The translations under genes and the position numbers were made by a program. A stretch of DNA of 34,255 bases, from the NCBI GenBank assembly GCA_030066045.1, contig JASJCJ010000090.1, positions 1-34,255 on the forward strand, written 5' to 3'. The notes below the pieces were generated by a model. It saw nothing but the letters and a program-made list of their open reading frames with translations. It ran no database searches and had not been told where the DNA came from. Positions 7,640 to 15,155 of the stretch are shown here, piece by piece. The stretch's first letter is position 1. Every line of letters begins with the position of its first letter. The DNA is from Calothrix sp. MO_167.B12. GTDB taxonomy: Bacteria; Cyanobacteriota; Cyanobacteriia; Cyanobacteriales; Nostocaceae.

Positions 7640-8923
7640 ATGTCCAAAGTATTTGTAATTGATTCAGAAAAAAGACCAGCTACCCCAATACATCCAGCAC
7701 AAGCTAGGCAGTTATTACGAAACAAAAAAGCAGCCGTTTATCGACGGTATCCGTTCACTTTAATTCTGAAAGAAACACGTCCTGATTCACTAGTTCAACC
7801 AATCAGATTAAAGATTGACCCAGGTGCAAAACACACAGGAATTGCCTTAGTCAACGACGGTACTGGGGATGTTGTATTTGCTGCCCAATTAAAACACAGA
7901 GGTTTTGCAATTAGAGACGCGCTAAGCTCTAGAAGGCAATTGAGACGTAGCAGAAGAAATCGTCAAACTAGATACCGCAAACCACGCTTTTTAAATAGAA
8001 CTCGCCCAGAGGGATGGTTAGCACCAAGCCTAAAAAGCCGAATTGAAAATATCAAAACTTGGGTTAACAAGTTACGCAAATTTGCACCTATTAATGCGAT
8101 TAGCCAAGAATTAGTGCGCTTTGATATGCAATTAATGCGTAATCCTGATATTCAAGGTAAAGAGTACCAACAAGGTACTTTGGCTGGTTATGAGACTAGA
8201 GAATACTTGCTTGAAAAGTGGAATAGACAGTGTGCTTATTGTGGTGTCAAAGATGTTCCCCTGCAAATAGAACATATTCATCCGAGAGGGAAAGGAGGTT
8301 CAAATTCAATTACAAATCTGACTTTAAGTTGCCAAAAGTGCAATACCAAAAAAGGCACTAAAGATATCAAAGACTTTCTCAAAAAAGACCCATCAAGGTT
8401 AGAGAGAATCTTGAAGCAAGCAAAAAGATCGTTGGCAGATGCAGCAGCAGTTAACACAACTAGATTCGCTTTACTAGAAGTTTTAAAAGCAACTGGATTA
8501 CTTGTAGAAACAGGTTCGGGTGGGTTAACTAAATTTAATCGATGCCAGCAAAATCTAGAAAAATCCCAGTGGTTAGATGCCGCTTGCGTTGGCAAGTCAA
8601 CACCAATTCTTAATATCAAAGGTGTTAAGCCTTTGTTGATTACAGCGTCGGGTCATGGAACTCGCCAATCATGCCGCACAGACAAATTTGGCTTTCCAAA
8701 TCGTCATTGTTCTAGAAATAAGTTTCATTTTGGTTTTCAAACGGGAGATATTGTCAAAGCGGTTGTTATAAAAGGGAAAAAAGTAGGTGAATATGTTGGA
8801 AGAATTGCAACTCGTGCATCTGGAAGTTTTAATATTTCAACTCCAAATGGGTTAGTTCAAGGAATCAGTTACAAATATTGCACTTTTATTCATAAAAAGG
8901 ATGGTTACTCCTATGCATTCTAA
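7640..8923 (+). CDS. iscB: IscB RNA-guided HNH/RuvC nuclease
   Basis: The 427-residue protein has the complete IscB order. An N-terminal PLMP-type domain (PATPIHPAQARQLLRNKKA) comes first, then RuvC-I with IDPGAKHTGIAL (D60), an arginine-rich bridge helix (98-120), RuvC-II at ISQELVRFD (E157), an HNH domain with zinc cysteines CAYC/CQKC (198, 201, 231, 234) and catalytic H212, RuvC-III at SQWLDAACVG (D313), and a C-terminal target-adjacent-motif-binding region. IscB cleaves DNA guided by omega-RNA and is the ancestor of Cas9. At RuvC-III the usual HxxD histidine is Gln310. ATG 7640 is chosen because aaggaggga precedes it by a few bases; a 12-codon upstream extension lacks such a site. No TnpA transposase is adjacent, so the element is non-autonomous. 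Confidence 0.93.
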   Translation: MSKVFVIDSEKRPATPIHPAQARQLLRNKKAAVYRRYPFTLILKETRPDSLVQPIRLKIDPGAKHTGIALVNDGTGDVVFAAQLKHRGFAIRDALSSRRQLRRSRRNRQTRYRKPRFLNRTRPEGWLAPSLKSRIENIKTWVNKLRKFAPINAISQELVRFDMQLMRNPDIQGKEYQQGTLAGYETREYLLEKWNRQCAYCGVKDVPLQIEHIHPRGKGGSNSITNLTLSCQKCNTKKGTKDIKDFLKKDPSRLERILKQAKRSLADAAAVNTTRFALLEVLKATGLLVETGSGGLTKFNRCQQNLEKSQWLDAACVGKSTPILNIKGVKPLLITASGHGTRQSCRTDKFGFPNRHCSRNKFHFGFQTGDIVKAVVIKGKKVGEYVGRIATRASGSFNISTPNGLVQGISYKYCTFIHKKDGYSYAF

Positions 8924-9060
8924 GAAATTAGAAATTGCTCAACTGTCCCCGCTCCTTGTCTTTGCTTTGCAAAGAATCCGTAGGGGAACGTTTCATAATT
9001 TTTCTCCCATTCCTCCAACCACTTCCTTTCAGGTAAGTGGTGATCTCCTGGGAGGTTGAG

Positions 9061-10017
9061 ATGAAAGCTTTGGTTACGGGTGCTAATGGTTTCACTGGCT
9101 CTCACTTAGTTAAAGCCCTACATCAGCGCGGTGATACGGTGGTGGGTTTGGTACGCTCTAGTAGTAATTTAGCCAGAATTGCAGACATACCCATAGAATT
9201 AGTCTATGGAGATATTACCGACCATCAAGCACTGCAACAAGCTATGGCAGATGTTGATACGGTCTTTCATACAGCTGCTTATGTAGAATTAGGGTTGGTG
9301 AATGACCGAGAAATGGAACGGGTGAATGTGCAGGGAACCCAAGCAGTCTTGGAAGTAGCCAAAGAGACAGGCATATCGAAATTGGTTTACTGTAGCACTA
9401 TTGGAGTGTACGGCGATACCCAAGGGCAAGTAATAAATGAAACCTTCCAGAGAACCCAGAAAGACTTTTCCTCAGTTTACGATCGCACCAAATACCAAGG
9501 CCAACAAACTGTAGATGAATTTGCCGCCGCCGGATTGCCCGTAGTAAGCGTCATGCCTTCCGGTATATTTGGTGCAGACGACCCCCATTTCGCCCCCGCA
9601 CTGAGATTATTTTTAACCGGCTGGTTGAGATTGTGGGTAGGTGGCGATCGCATCACAGGTATTGTGCATGTGGATGATTTAGTCGAAGCGATGATTTTAG
9701 CGGCAGAGAAGGGGAAAATCGGAGAACATTACATCATCTCTGCCGATGAACTGCCTACCAAAGAGATGTTTGCCATAATTAGCCAAGAAACTGGTATACC
9801 CGTACCCGTGGAAGTACCGGAACCTGTAGTGAGGGTGGTAGGAAATATACTTGACCCCATAGGTAGAGTATTAAATTGGAATCCTCCCATTGCTAAGGAA
9901 AGGGTTCATTATCTTTATGATCGCTGCGTGCGGGTGGAAGGTAAAAAAGCTCGTCAAGAATTGGGTTGGAATCCTCGTTCTGCCAAGGAGATTTTATTAG
10001 ATATTTTGGGGGATTAA
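9061..10017 (+). CDS. NAD(P)-dependent epimerase/reductase (extended SDR), CerR-like candidate
   Basis: This 318-residue extended short-chain dehydrogenase has the nucleotide loop TGANGFTGSHL near residue 5. The catalytic triad runs STIGVYG (Ser), then YDRTKYQGQ with the Tyr and Lys of YxxxK near residue 142. Relatives include dihydroflavonol reductase-like enzymes, HpnA and the ceramide reductase CerR. Downstream of the synthase and acyltransferase, a role reducing a 3-keto (oxidised ceramide) intermediate is an attractive inference. The start ATG 9061 is set by ggagg a few bases upstream; an in-frame ATG at 9037 lacks a comparable site. The IscB element separates it from the rest of the cluster. 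Activity on another keto or sugar substrate cannot be excluded. Confidence 0.82.
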   Translation: MKALVTGANGFTGSHLVKALHQRGDTVVGLVRSSSNLARIADIPIELVYGDITDHQALQQAMADVDTVFHTAAYVELGLVNDREMERVNVQGTQAVLEVAKETGISKLVYCSTIGVYGDTQGQVINETFQRTQKDFSSVYDRTKYQGQQTVDEFAAAGLPVVSVMPSGIFGADDPHFAPALRLFLTGWLRLWVGGDRITGIVHVDDLVEAMILAAEKGKIGEHYIISADELPTKEMFAIISQETGIPVPVEVPEPVVRVVGNILDPIGRVLNWNPPIAKERVHYLYDRCVRVEGKKARQELGWNPRSAKEILLDILGD

Positions 10018-10063
10018 TTAAAAGAATGTAGAATGAGCGAATTACGTGGGAGCAACGGGGAAT

Positions 10064-10166
10064 TTACAGCAGTTTTCATCTATTTGAACCACATCTTCAT
10101 GTAGGGGTTTAGCACTGCTAAACCCCTACATGAAGATGTGGTCTATTTACCTGAAAATCGCTGTAA
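10064..10166. mobile_element. Palindromic MITE, copy 1 (103 bp)
   Basis: The element starts with ttacagcagttttca and ends with tgaaaatcgctgtaa, near-perfect terminal inverted repeats. Its centre is a perfect inverted repeat of gtaggggtttagca. Almost the whole element folds into one hairpin, and it encodes nothing. The TA next to cagc/gctg at each end fits a TA target duplication, as in IS630/Tc1-mariner elements. Further copies are at 13546 and 21525. Confidence 0.8.
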
Positions 10167-10371
10167 CCCCCAAAGTTGGTTAATGTTAGTTCGGGTTAAG
10201 AAGGTTTAAGCTGTTAAGCGTCTAAATTGTATAGATAAAGCGGGCAGGATGCCCGCACTACAATCACCTGATTTTTTACTTTATACAATTTAGCTGCGTA
10301 TTAACTTATTTAGGGTCTGCTGAATAACTTGAAAACTCTTATAGCATTTCCCACTTTGGTGAAGTACACAT

Positions 10372-10434
10372 CAAAACCCCTCTCCTTAATAAGGAGAGGG
10401 GAGATAAAGCATAGCTTTATCGGGGTGAGGTTAA
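10372..10434. repeat. Palindrome family F (cctctccttaataaggagagg)
   Basis: A perfect inverted repeat centred on ttaataa is flanked by a second small hairpin (ataaagcatagctttat) and ggggtgag. The same outer sequence surrounds the nested element at 5931-6142, where it is split by another palindrome. Confidence 0.65.
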
Positions 10435-10528
10435 TCCGTACCTCACTAGGCTCAGAAACCCTATATCTTGTTTGTAATATATAAAATTATTTTACTGATA
10501 CCGTGCCCCTACCCAACTATCCCATTTT

Positions 10529-11254
10529 ATGGCGCAACTGCAACGGATAGCGATCGCTCACTCCCAAATTCACAATGGACAAATCACCCTCACATCCTCA
10601 CAACAGCATTACTTGTATCGAGTGCTACGTTTACAATCAGGCGATCGCTTGATTGTCATGGATGGGATAGGAAAATGGTGGTTGGCACAACTAACCAGTG
10701 AAGCGGCGCAAATCATTGAGCCTCTGAGTGTAGAGACTGAATTACCAATAGCCATTACCCTGATGGCAGCTTTACCTAAAGGAAATGCCTTTGATGAAGT
10801 AGTCCGTTGTTGTACGGAATTAGGTGTAACTTGTATTGCTCCAGTATTGAGCGATCGCACCTTGCTCAAACCCAGCCCACAAAAACTGCAACGCTGGCGT
10901 AGAATTGCCCAAGAAGCGGCAGAGCAATCAGAACGAGCTTGTATTCCCACAATTTTAGAACCAATAACTTTTCAGGATGTAGTATCAGAGACTACTGCAA
11001 ATTACCGTTATCTGTGTGAAGGACGTGGTAACTATCCTCACTTAACAAATATTATTTCCGAAGTTTCTCCTGCCGCTGAAATTGCCATTGCCATTGGGCC
11101 AGAAGGTGGTTGGACAGAGGCAGAAATAGCATTTGCCACCGCCAATGGATTTAAGTCTGTGTCCCTAGGGAAACGTATCTTGCGAGCAGTTACTGCCCCC
11201 ATAGTAGCTGTATCTTTGATAGCAACTTTATTAGAATCAATCGCTGAAAAGTAA
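10529..11254 (+). CDS. rsmE: 16S rRNA (uracil-1498-N3)-methyltransferase RsmE
   Basis: The 241-residue protein is a SPOUT-fold methyltransferase that modifies U1498 in the decoding region of 16S rRNA using S-adenosylmethionine. The N-terminal PUA-like domain contains HYLYRVLRLQSGD (27-39). The trefoil-knot SAM site is IGPEGGWTEAE (189-199) plus SLGKRILRAVTA (212-223). In most relatives the last motif reads RILRAETA, so the Glu is Val here. The length is typical. No clear ribosome site precedes the ATG. The gene is alone, with a repeat-rich gap upstream and the TPR gene about 100 bp downstream. Confidence 0.93.
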   Translation: MAQLQRIAIAHSQIHNGQITLTSSQQHYLYRVLRLQSGDRLIVMDGIGKWWLAQLTSEAAQIIEPLSVETELPIAITLMAALPKGNAFDEVVRCCTELGVTCIAPVLSDRTLLKPSPQKLQRWRRIAQEAAEQSERACIPTILEPITFQDVVSETTANYRYLCEGRGNYPHLTNIISEVSPAAEIAIAIGPEGGWTEAEIAFATANGFKSVSLGKRILRAVTAPIVAVSLIATLLESIAEK

Positions 11255-11361
11255 GTGCATTAAGCTACACTAGGATACCAGAATATGCTTAATCAATGAT
11301 GAGCAGTCTGGTTTCACTGACCAATGTCAATGCACTTAATTTAATTTCTATAAATTTATTT

Positions 11362-12432
11362 ATGATTGAGCAAGTTGCCACTGCTTTCGCCAGCCAGGAT
11401 TATCGTACTGCCGCCAAGTTAATCAAAAAACTACTAAAAGAATCGCCTGAAAATCCTTGGGTGCAATTTTATTTAGGAAAGCTACAGGAAGTATCTGGGA
11501 AACATCAAGATGCGGAAAAGATGTATCTTCAGATACTACGCAGCACTACTAACTCCAAGATATTGTCTCAAGCTCGTCAAGGAGTAAAAAGGCTGCAAGA
11601 CATCAAGAAAGAAGAAACCAAACAAGCCATTGCTCAAATCAAAGCTAACCCCTGCAATGCAGAAACCGGAGTACTAGTCTTAGAACCAATTAGCAGCGAA
11701 ACCAAAAGCCAAGTTGCTCCTAAATTTGCTCAAATTATGCAAATAGACCCCTATAGTGCGCGACTAATTATACCTAGTCGGGGTTGGCGGGTGTATCGCA
11801 GTGGAGGAATAGCAGAATTACAATACTATGGCAAACAACTGCAAAATGTGGGGATTCCTTGTTTTTGGGCAAGATTGGCTGATATCAAAAAAATTCAAGT
11901 GTTTCAAGTCCATCATTTTGCTGAATCTCTTTCTCAAGGAACTGTAGTTTGTCACAATGCATCCAATCAAATTGGTTCCCTGAATTTTAATTGGTCAGAA
12001 GTTACACAAAGAGTGCAAGGATTAATACCTATATTTGAAGAAGTAGTAGATCGTGATGTGCGGGGAAAACTGGAACGCAAAACCCAAATCCAAGACTACT
12101 TTCACTTTTGTGACTTACATTTACCCAGTCGGCGTTGTATTTTAAGAATTTACGATCATGGCTATGAATTCCAGCAAGGGGTAGTATTAGCCCCCCAAGC
12201 TAGTCACAATACCATCAGAATTAATTGGAATAGTTTGCTAGGCTGGCTCGAAAAGCAATTACCCCCAGGCAAAGTTTGGTCTGAGTTTACAATCTTTGCA
12301 GAAACGGTTCTGGAGCAAACAGAGGTGTTAGAGCAAATTCCCTCCCATGTACAGTTATTTCGCAGGGAAACAACTCCTTGGGACCCAGCTTTTCAGTTGT
12401 ATAGTGGATTGGCTTTTGTCAGGAATACTTAG
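11362..12432 (+). CDS. TPR-containing protein, cyanobacterial, function unknown
   Basis: The N-terminal ~90 residues form about two tetratricopeptide repeats (AAKLIKKLLKESPENPWVQF, then KYLGKLQEVSGKHQDAEKMY-like helices). The remaining ~260 residues are a conserved-looking globular domain with no motif I recognise. It contains SARLIIPSRGWRVYRSGG and a late DLHLPSRRCILRIYDHGYEF strand-rich region. I chose MIEQVATAFASQDY as the start because the TPR helix begins there. The ATG at 11296 would add 22 residues (MMSSLVSLTNV...) with no ribosome site or helix pattern. No partner is evident from the neighbours. Confidence 0.75.
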   Translation: MIEQVATAFASQDYRTAAKLIKKLLKESPENPWVQFYLGKLQEVSGKHQDAEKMYLQILRSTTNSKILSQARQGVKRLQDIKKEETKQAIAQIKANPCNAETGVLVLEPISSETKSQVAPKFAQIMQIDPYSARLIIPSRGWRVYRSGGIAELQYYGKQLQNVGIPCFWARLADIKKIQVFQVHHFAESLSQGTVVCHNASNQIGSLNFNWSEVTQRVQGLIPIFEEVVDRDVRGKLERKTQIQDYFHFCDLHLPSRRCILRIYDHGYEFQQGVVLAPQASHNTIRINWNSLLGWLEKQLPPGKVWSEFTIFAETVLEQTEVLEQIPSHVQLFRRETTPWDPAFQLYSGLAFVRNT

Positions 12433-12811
12433 TAGGAGGCAGTCGAAATGAACTTCGTACACCGTCAAGGATGAAAATGCTTTGTGACTAACTCCTCAAG
12501 GGCGCACGCAATGCGCCCCTACTCCGAACTCCCTATTTTCAAGTTAGCCCCTTATGAACGTTTGTACACAAACAAACATGAAAATAATCCCTTCACTCTG
12601 GGCGGGGAAACCCCGCCCCTACTCCTTCACTCTTTCACTCCTTCACTCCTTCATTCCTTCACTCCTTCCTTCCTTCCCTCCATCACTCCCTATTTTCTAG
12701 CTAGGCCTCCTACGAGAAAATCCCACACCCAAGCTGTCAACCGTTAACCACCAACTATCAACTAACAACTAACAACTAACAACTAACAACTAACAACTAT
12801 CAACTCCCCAC
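12433..12811. repeat. Composite repeat (family E) plus heptamer array, no gene
   Basis: The order is: a gggcgcacgcaatgcgccc hairpin (about 12499-12521), the palindrome gggcggggaaaccccgccc, a cttcactc microsatellite (about 12618-12700), then an actaaca heptamer array (12760-12798). The part at 12573-12705 is the reverse complement of the block at 32690-32885. An 87-codon open frame through it is repeat translation and is not called. Confidence 0.7.
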
Positions 12812-13336
12812 TCAAGAATGTCGTGATAATTCTGCCTGATGATTTTGGGGATGAAACTCTTCTCCATGAACCAAAGGGCAAAACTTAGTGTTAGCACTCA
12901 TACAATCCATATGGGGAGTTTTGGCACAAACTAACAACAATCCCCCTAAAATCACGAGTAAACCGCAAATAGATGCAGCTTTGATCCAAGAAATATCTAG
13001 GGCACCATGAACGATGACTTCTCGCAACACCGATACAACTGTGACTTCCACCGCCACACCCACAGAAATGCTATGTTCCTGTAAGTAAACCATCAACAGT
13101 CGGAACAACTCTACCAAAATCAAGATAAACAGGATTTTTGCAGTCACTTGCTGATAATCAGAAGATTGGGAAAGGGCGACAAATATTCCCCATAATTGCA
13201 CTAACATGACGGCAAATAGTCCCAAACACAGGAAAATGACTATTAAATCTTGAAAAGCCTCCATGTTACGGACGATTGCTCGCCGATCCAACCAGCGATC
13301 GCAAAATAAAAATCTACTTTTGGGGCGCTTGTTCAT
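12812..13336 (-). CDS. PsiE-like phosphate-starvation-inducible membrane protein
   Basis: This 174-residue protein has four hydrophobic segments in the PsiE pattern. They begin with MEAFQDLIVIFLCLGLFAVM and include LFILILVELFRLLMVYLQEH, followed by SVGVAVEVTVVSVLREVIVH with charged residues in the loops. PsiE proteins are inner-membrane proteins of uncertain function, induced by phosphate limitation in E. coli. The open frame extends 75 codons further upstream, but that part translates interspersed repeats (the ccccgccc palindrome and microsatellite). ATG 13336 has agga six bases upstream and begins the conserved region, so I use it. The C-terminal tail is His/Cys-containing and variable. Confidence 0.78.
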   Translation of the reverse strand: MNKRPKSRFLFCDRWLDRRAIVRNMEAFQDLIVIFLCLGLFAVMLVQLWGIFVALSQSSDYQQVTAKILFILILVELFRLLMVYLQEHSISVGVAVEVTVVSVLREVIVHGALDISWIKAASICGLLVILGGLLLVCAKTPHMDCMSANTKFCPLVHGEEFHPQNHQAELSRHS

Positions 13337-13439
13337 GAATATCCTATGGCAATTGAGAACAACTTGTAACCACACCAGCCAGTCGAACCATAATCCTATC
13401 TTAAATGCAAAAAGAAGACTCCCGTTGACCATAGGAGAT

Positions 13440-13545
13440 GAGGAGTTCGGAGTTCGGAGTTCGGGGTTCGGAGTTCTGAGTAGGGGCGGGGTTTCCCCGC
13501 CCGGAGGGAAGGAGTGAAGGAGGGAAAGAGGGAAGGAATGATGAA
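13440..13545. repeat. Family E repeat fragment and microsatellite
   Basis: A cggagttcgg tandem stretch leads into the ggggcggggtttccccgccc palindrome and then ggagtgaagg-type microsatellite sequence. It is the same composite repeat as at 12573 and 32690. Confidence 0.6.
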
Positions 13546-13643
13546 TTACAGCAGTTTTCATCTATTTGAACCACATCTTCATGTAGGGGTTTAGCACTGC
13601 TAAACCCCTACGGTGTGGTCTATTTACCTGAAAATCGCTGTAA
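13546..13643. mobile_element. Palindromic MITE, copy 2 (98 bp)
   Basis: It has the same ends and core as the copy at 10064, lacking a few bases in the right arm, and again lies between TTA and TAA. It sits just upstream of an actaaca heptamer array (about 13647-13726) that runs up to the stop codon of the secreted TPR gene. Confidence 0.8.
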
Positions 13644-13726
13644 AGACTGTCAACTGTCAACCATCAACCAACAACCATCAACTATCAACTAACAACTAAC
13701 AACTAACAACTAACAACTATCAACCA

Positions 13727-14782
13727 TCAACGAGTTTGGGAATTTAGTTGCTGTACTTGTTGCAACATTTGTGCCGCATTATTTTGCCACTGTTGATTGC
13801 CTTGTACCTGGTATAAATCGAACGCATACCGGAAGACTTGGGCGGCTTGGGGATATTGCCGTAATCGCGTGAAAGCTAACCCAGCAGCGTAATAGGCATT
13901 GGCATAATTGGAGTTGGCTTGGGCTGATTTGCGAAATGCTGCCAATGCCTTGTCATACTTACCTTGATTGAAAAATATAGTTCCCAACTGATAGTGTGCT
14001 TCGGGATATCGAGGATTAATTTTGACTGCCCGCTCAAAAGCTCTTTTAGCTCGATCTGTTCTCCTCTGTTTTAAATAACAAGTTCCCATATGATAGGCTG
14101 GCTCGGGGGCATTTTTACTATATTTCATTGCCTGTTTAAATGCAGAAATTGCTCGTTGGCAATCTCCCTCAATTTCTCGCAGTAATCCCAAATTGTAATG
14201 GGCTACTCCCAGTTTGGGATTGATTTTTAAGGCTCGTTGCAAGTAATTATTAGCCTGGTAAAAATTATTTCCTTCTAATAAAGTACCCCCTAAATTAGCG
14301 AAGGCAAGGGCAAAATTGGGATCTACTTGGGTAGCTTGGTAAAAAGCATTGGCTGCTGGTTGTAATTGTCCTGCTTGTCTGAGTGCTAAACCCAAATTGT
14401 AATGTGCTGGGGCTAAACGGGGATCTAACTGGGTAGCTTGACTAAACGAGTCGATGGCATCTTCAGTTCTCCCAGCTTGAATAAATTGTAACCCTTGATT
14501 GAAAAAGTCTGTGGCAGTGGAGGCTTTAGTTTGATTTTCTTGGTCCGTAGACACCGTGGGTAAACCAGGGATCTCTTGTTGAGCAAGGCTAGGAGAACCA
14601 TAGAAAATGCTCCCACTACCGATAATTAAACTTACAAGTAGGAAAAGGTAAAATTTGGGAGACAACAGGCACAAAGGAGAAAAGCTGGAAATATTAGCTT
14701 TTGGTTGCCCATTAATAGATATTTTGTTCGCACCAAGTCGTACTAGTATAGATGGGCGATACTGAAACAAGAATATTGACAT
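13727..14782 (-). CDS. Secreted or periplasmic TPR protein
   Basis: The 351-residue protein starts with a basic segment and a hydrophobic core (about 43-60, FYLFLLVSLIIGSGSIFYG), with a likely signal cleavage near SLAQQ (64-68). It then has about seven consecutive tetratricopeptide repeats: for example DFFNQGLQFIQAGRTEDAID, PAHYNLGLALRQAGQLQPAA and PEAHYQLGTIFFNQGKYDKA. It ends in a Gln/Asn-rich helix (NAAQMLQQVQQLN). TPR superhelices mediate protein contacts; the partner is unknown. The signal and repeats are clear, the function is not. It is divergent from the EF-G-like gene across a 373-bp region. Confidence 0.82.
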   Translation of the reverse strand: MSIFLFQYRPSILVRLGANKISINGQPKANISSFSPLCLLSPKFYLFLLVSLIIGSGSIFYGSPSLAQQEIPGLPTVSTDQENQTKASTATDFFNQGLQFIQAGRTEDAIDSFSQATQLDPRLAPAHYNLGLALRQAGQLQPAANAFYQATQVDPNFALAFANLGGTLLEGNNFYQANNYLQRALKINPKLGVAHYNLGLLREIEGDCQRAISAFKQAMKYSKNAPEPAYHMGTCYLKQRRTDRAKRAFERAVKINPRYPEAHYQLGTIFFNQGKYDKALAAFRKSAQANSNYANAYYAAGLAFTRLRQYPQAAQVFRYAFDLYQVQGNQQWQNNAAQMLQQVQQLNSQTR

Positions 14783-15155
14783 TGATTTTCTATAGGGATT
14801 GCAACAGTTTTAGTAAATTTTGATTCACAAACCTATGGCTAAGGTTGCAAATTATTCATTAAACTTCAATATTTTCTATAAAATTTCGTATTACTTAAAA
14901 TTTTTCGACCTAAATCTTACAACAAAATACGATTCTTTGCTGTGGTGATTAAAGAGGAGTTAATCTCAACTTAAGGGCGAGATAATTCTTTCTAATCACA
15001 AATTTTGATCCTCAACCGCTCTAGATAAACAAAAAGCGATCGGCCACCAGCTAAGAAAATAGACCTACAACCGAAAAAATAGTTAAATCCCTGAATGCTG
15101 AGTGCTGACTGCTGTTGTCACATAACTAGGCGTAGCTAAACGCAAGGGAGGTTTT
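14783..15155. other. AT-rich divergent intergenic region
   Basis: No gene, repeat family or convincing promoter pair was found. The region must hold the leaders of the leftward TPR gene and the rightward EF-G-like gene. It is notably free of the palindromes seen in other gaps. Confidence 0.4.

Larger units (their letters stand above)
10018..10528. other. Repeat-filled intergenic region, no gene
   Basis: Besides the MITE, this 511-bp stretch holds a gcgggcaggatgcccgc hairpin (10238-10262), a gggtctgctgaataact motif shared with the right edge of the window (10313-10329) and a ccccttctcc-type palindrome block (10372-10434). No coding frame is credible. Confidence 0.6.

Noticed and set aside
12484-12747. 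87-codon open frame
   Set aside because: The protein is a translation of the cttcactc microsatellite and palindromes.
13337-13561. 75-codon N-terminal extension of the PsiE-like gene
   Set aside because: It encodes interspersed-repeat sequence; a better start with a ribosome site lies at 13336.
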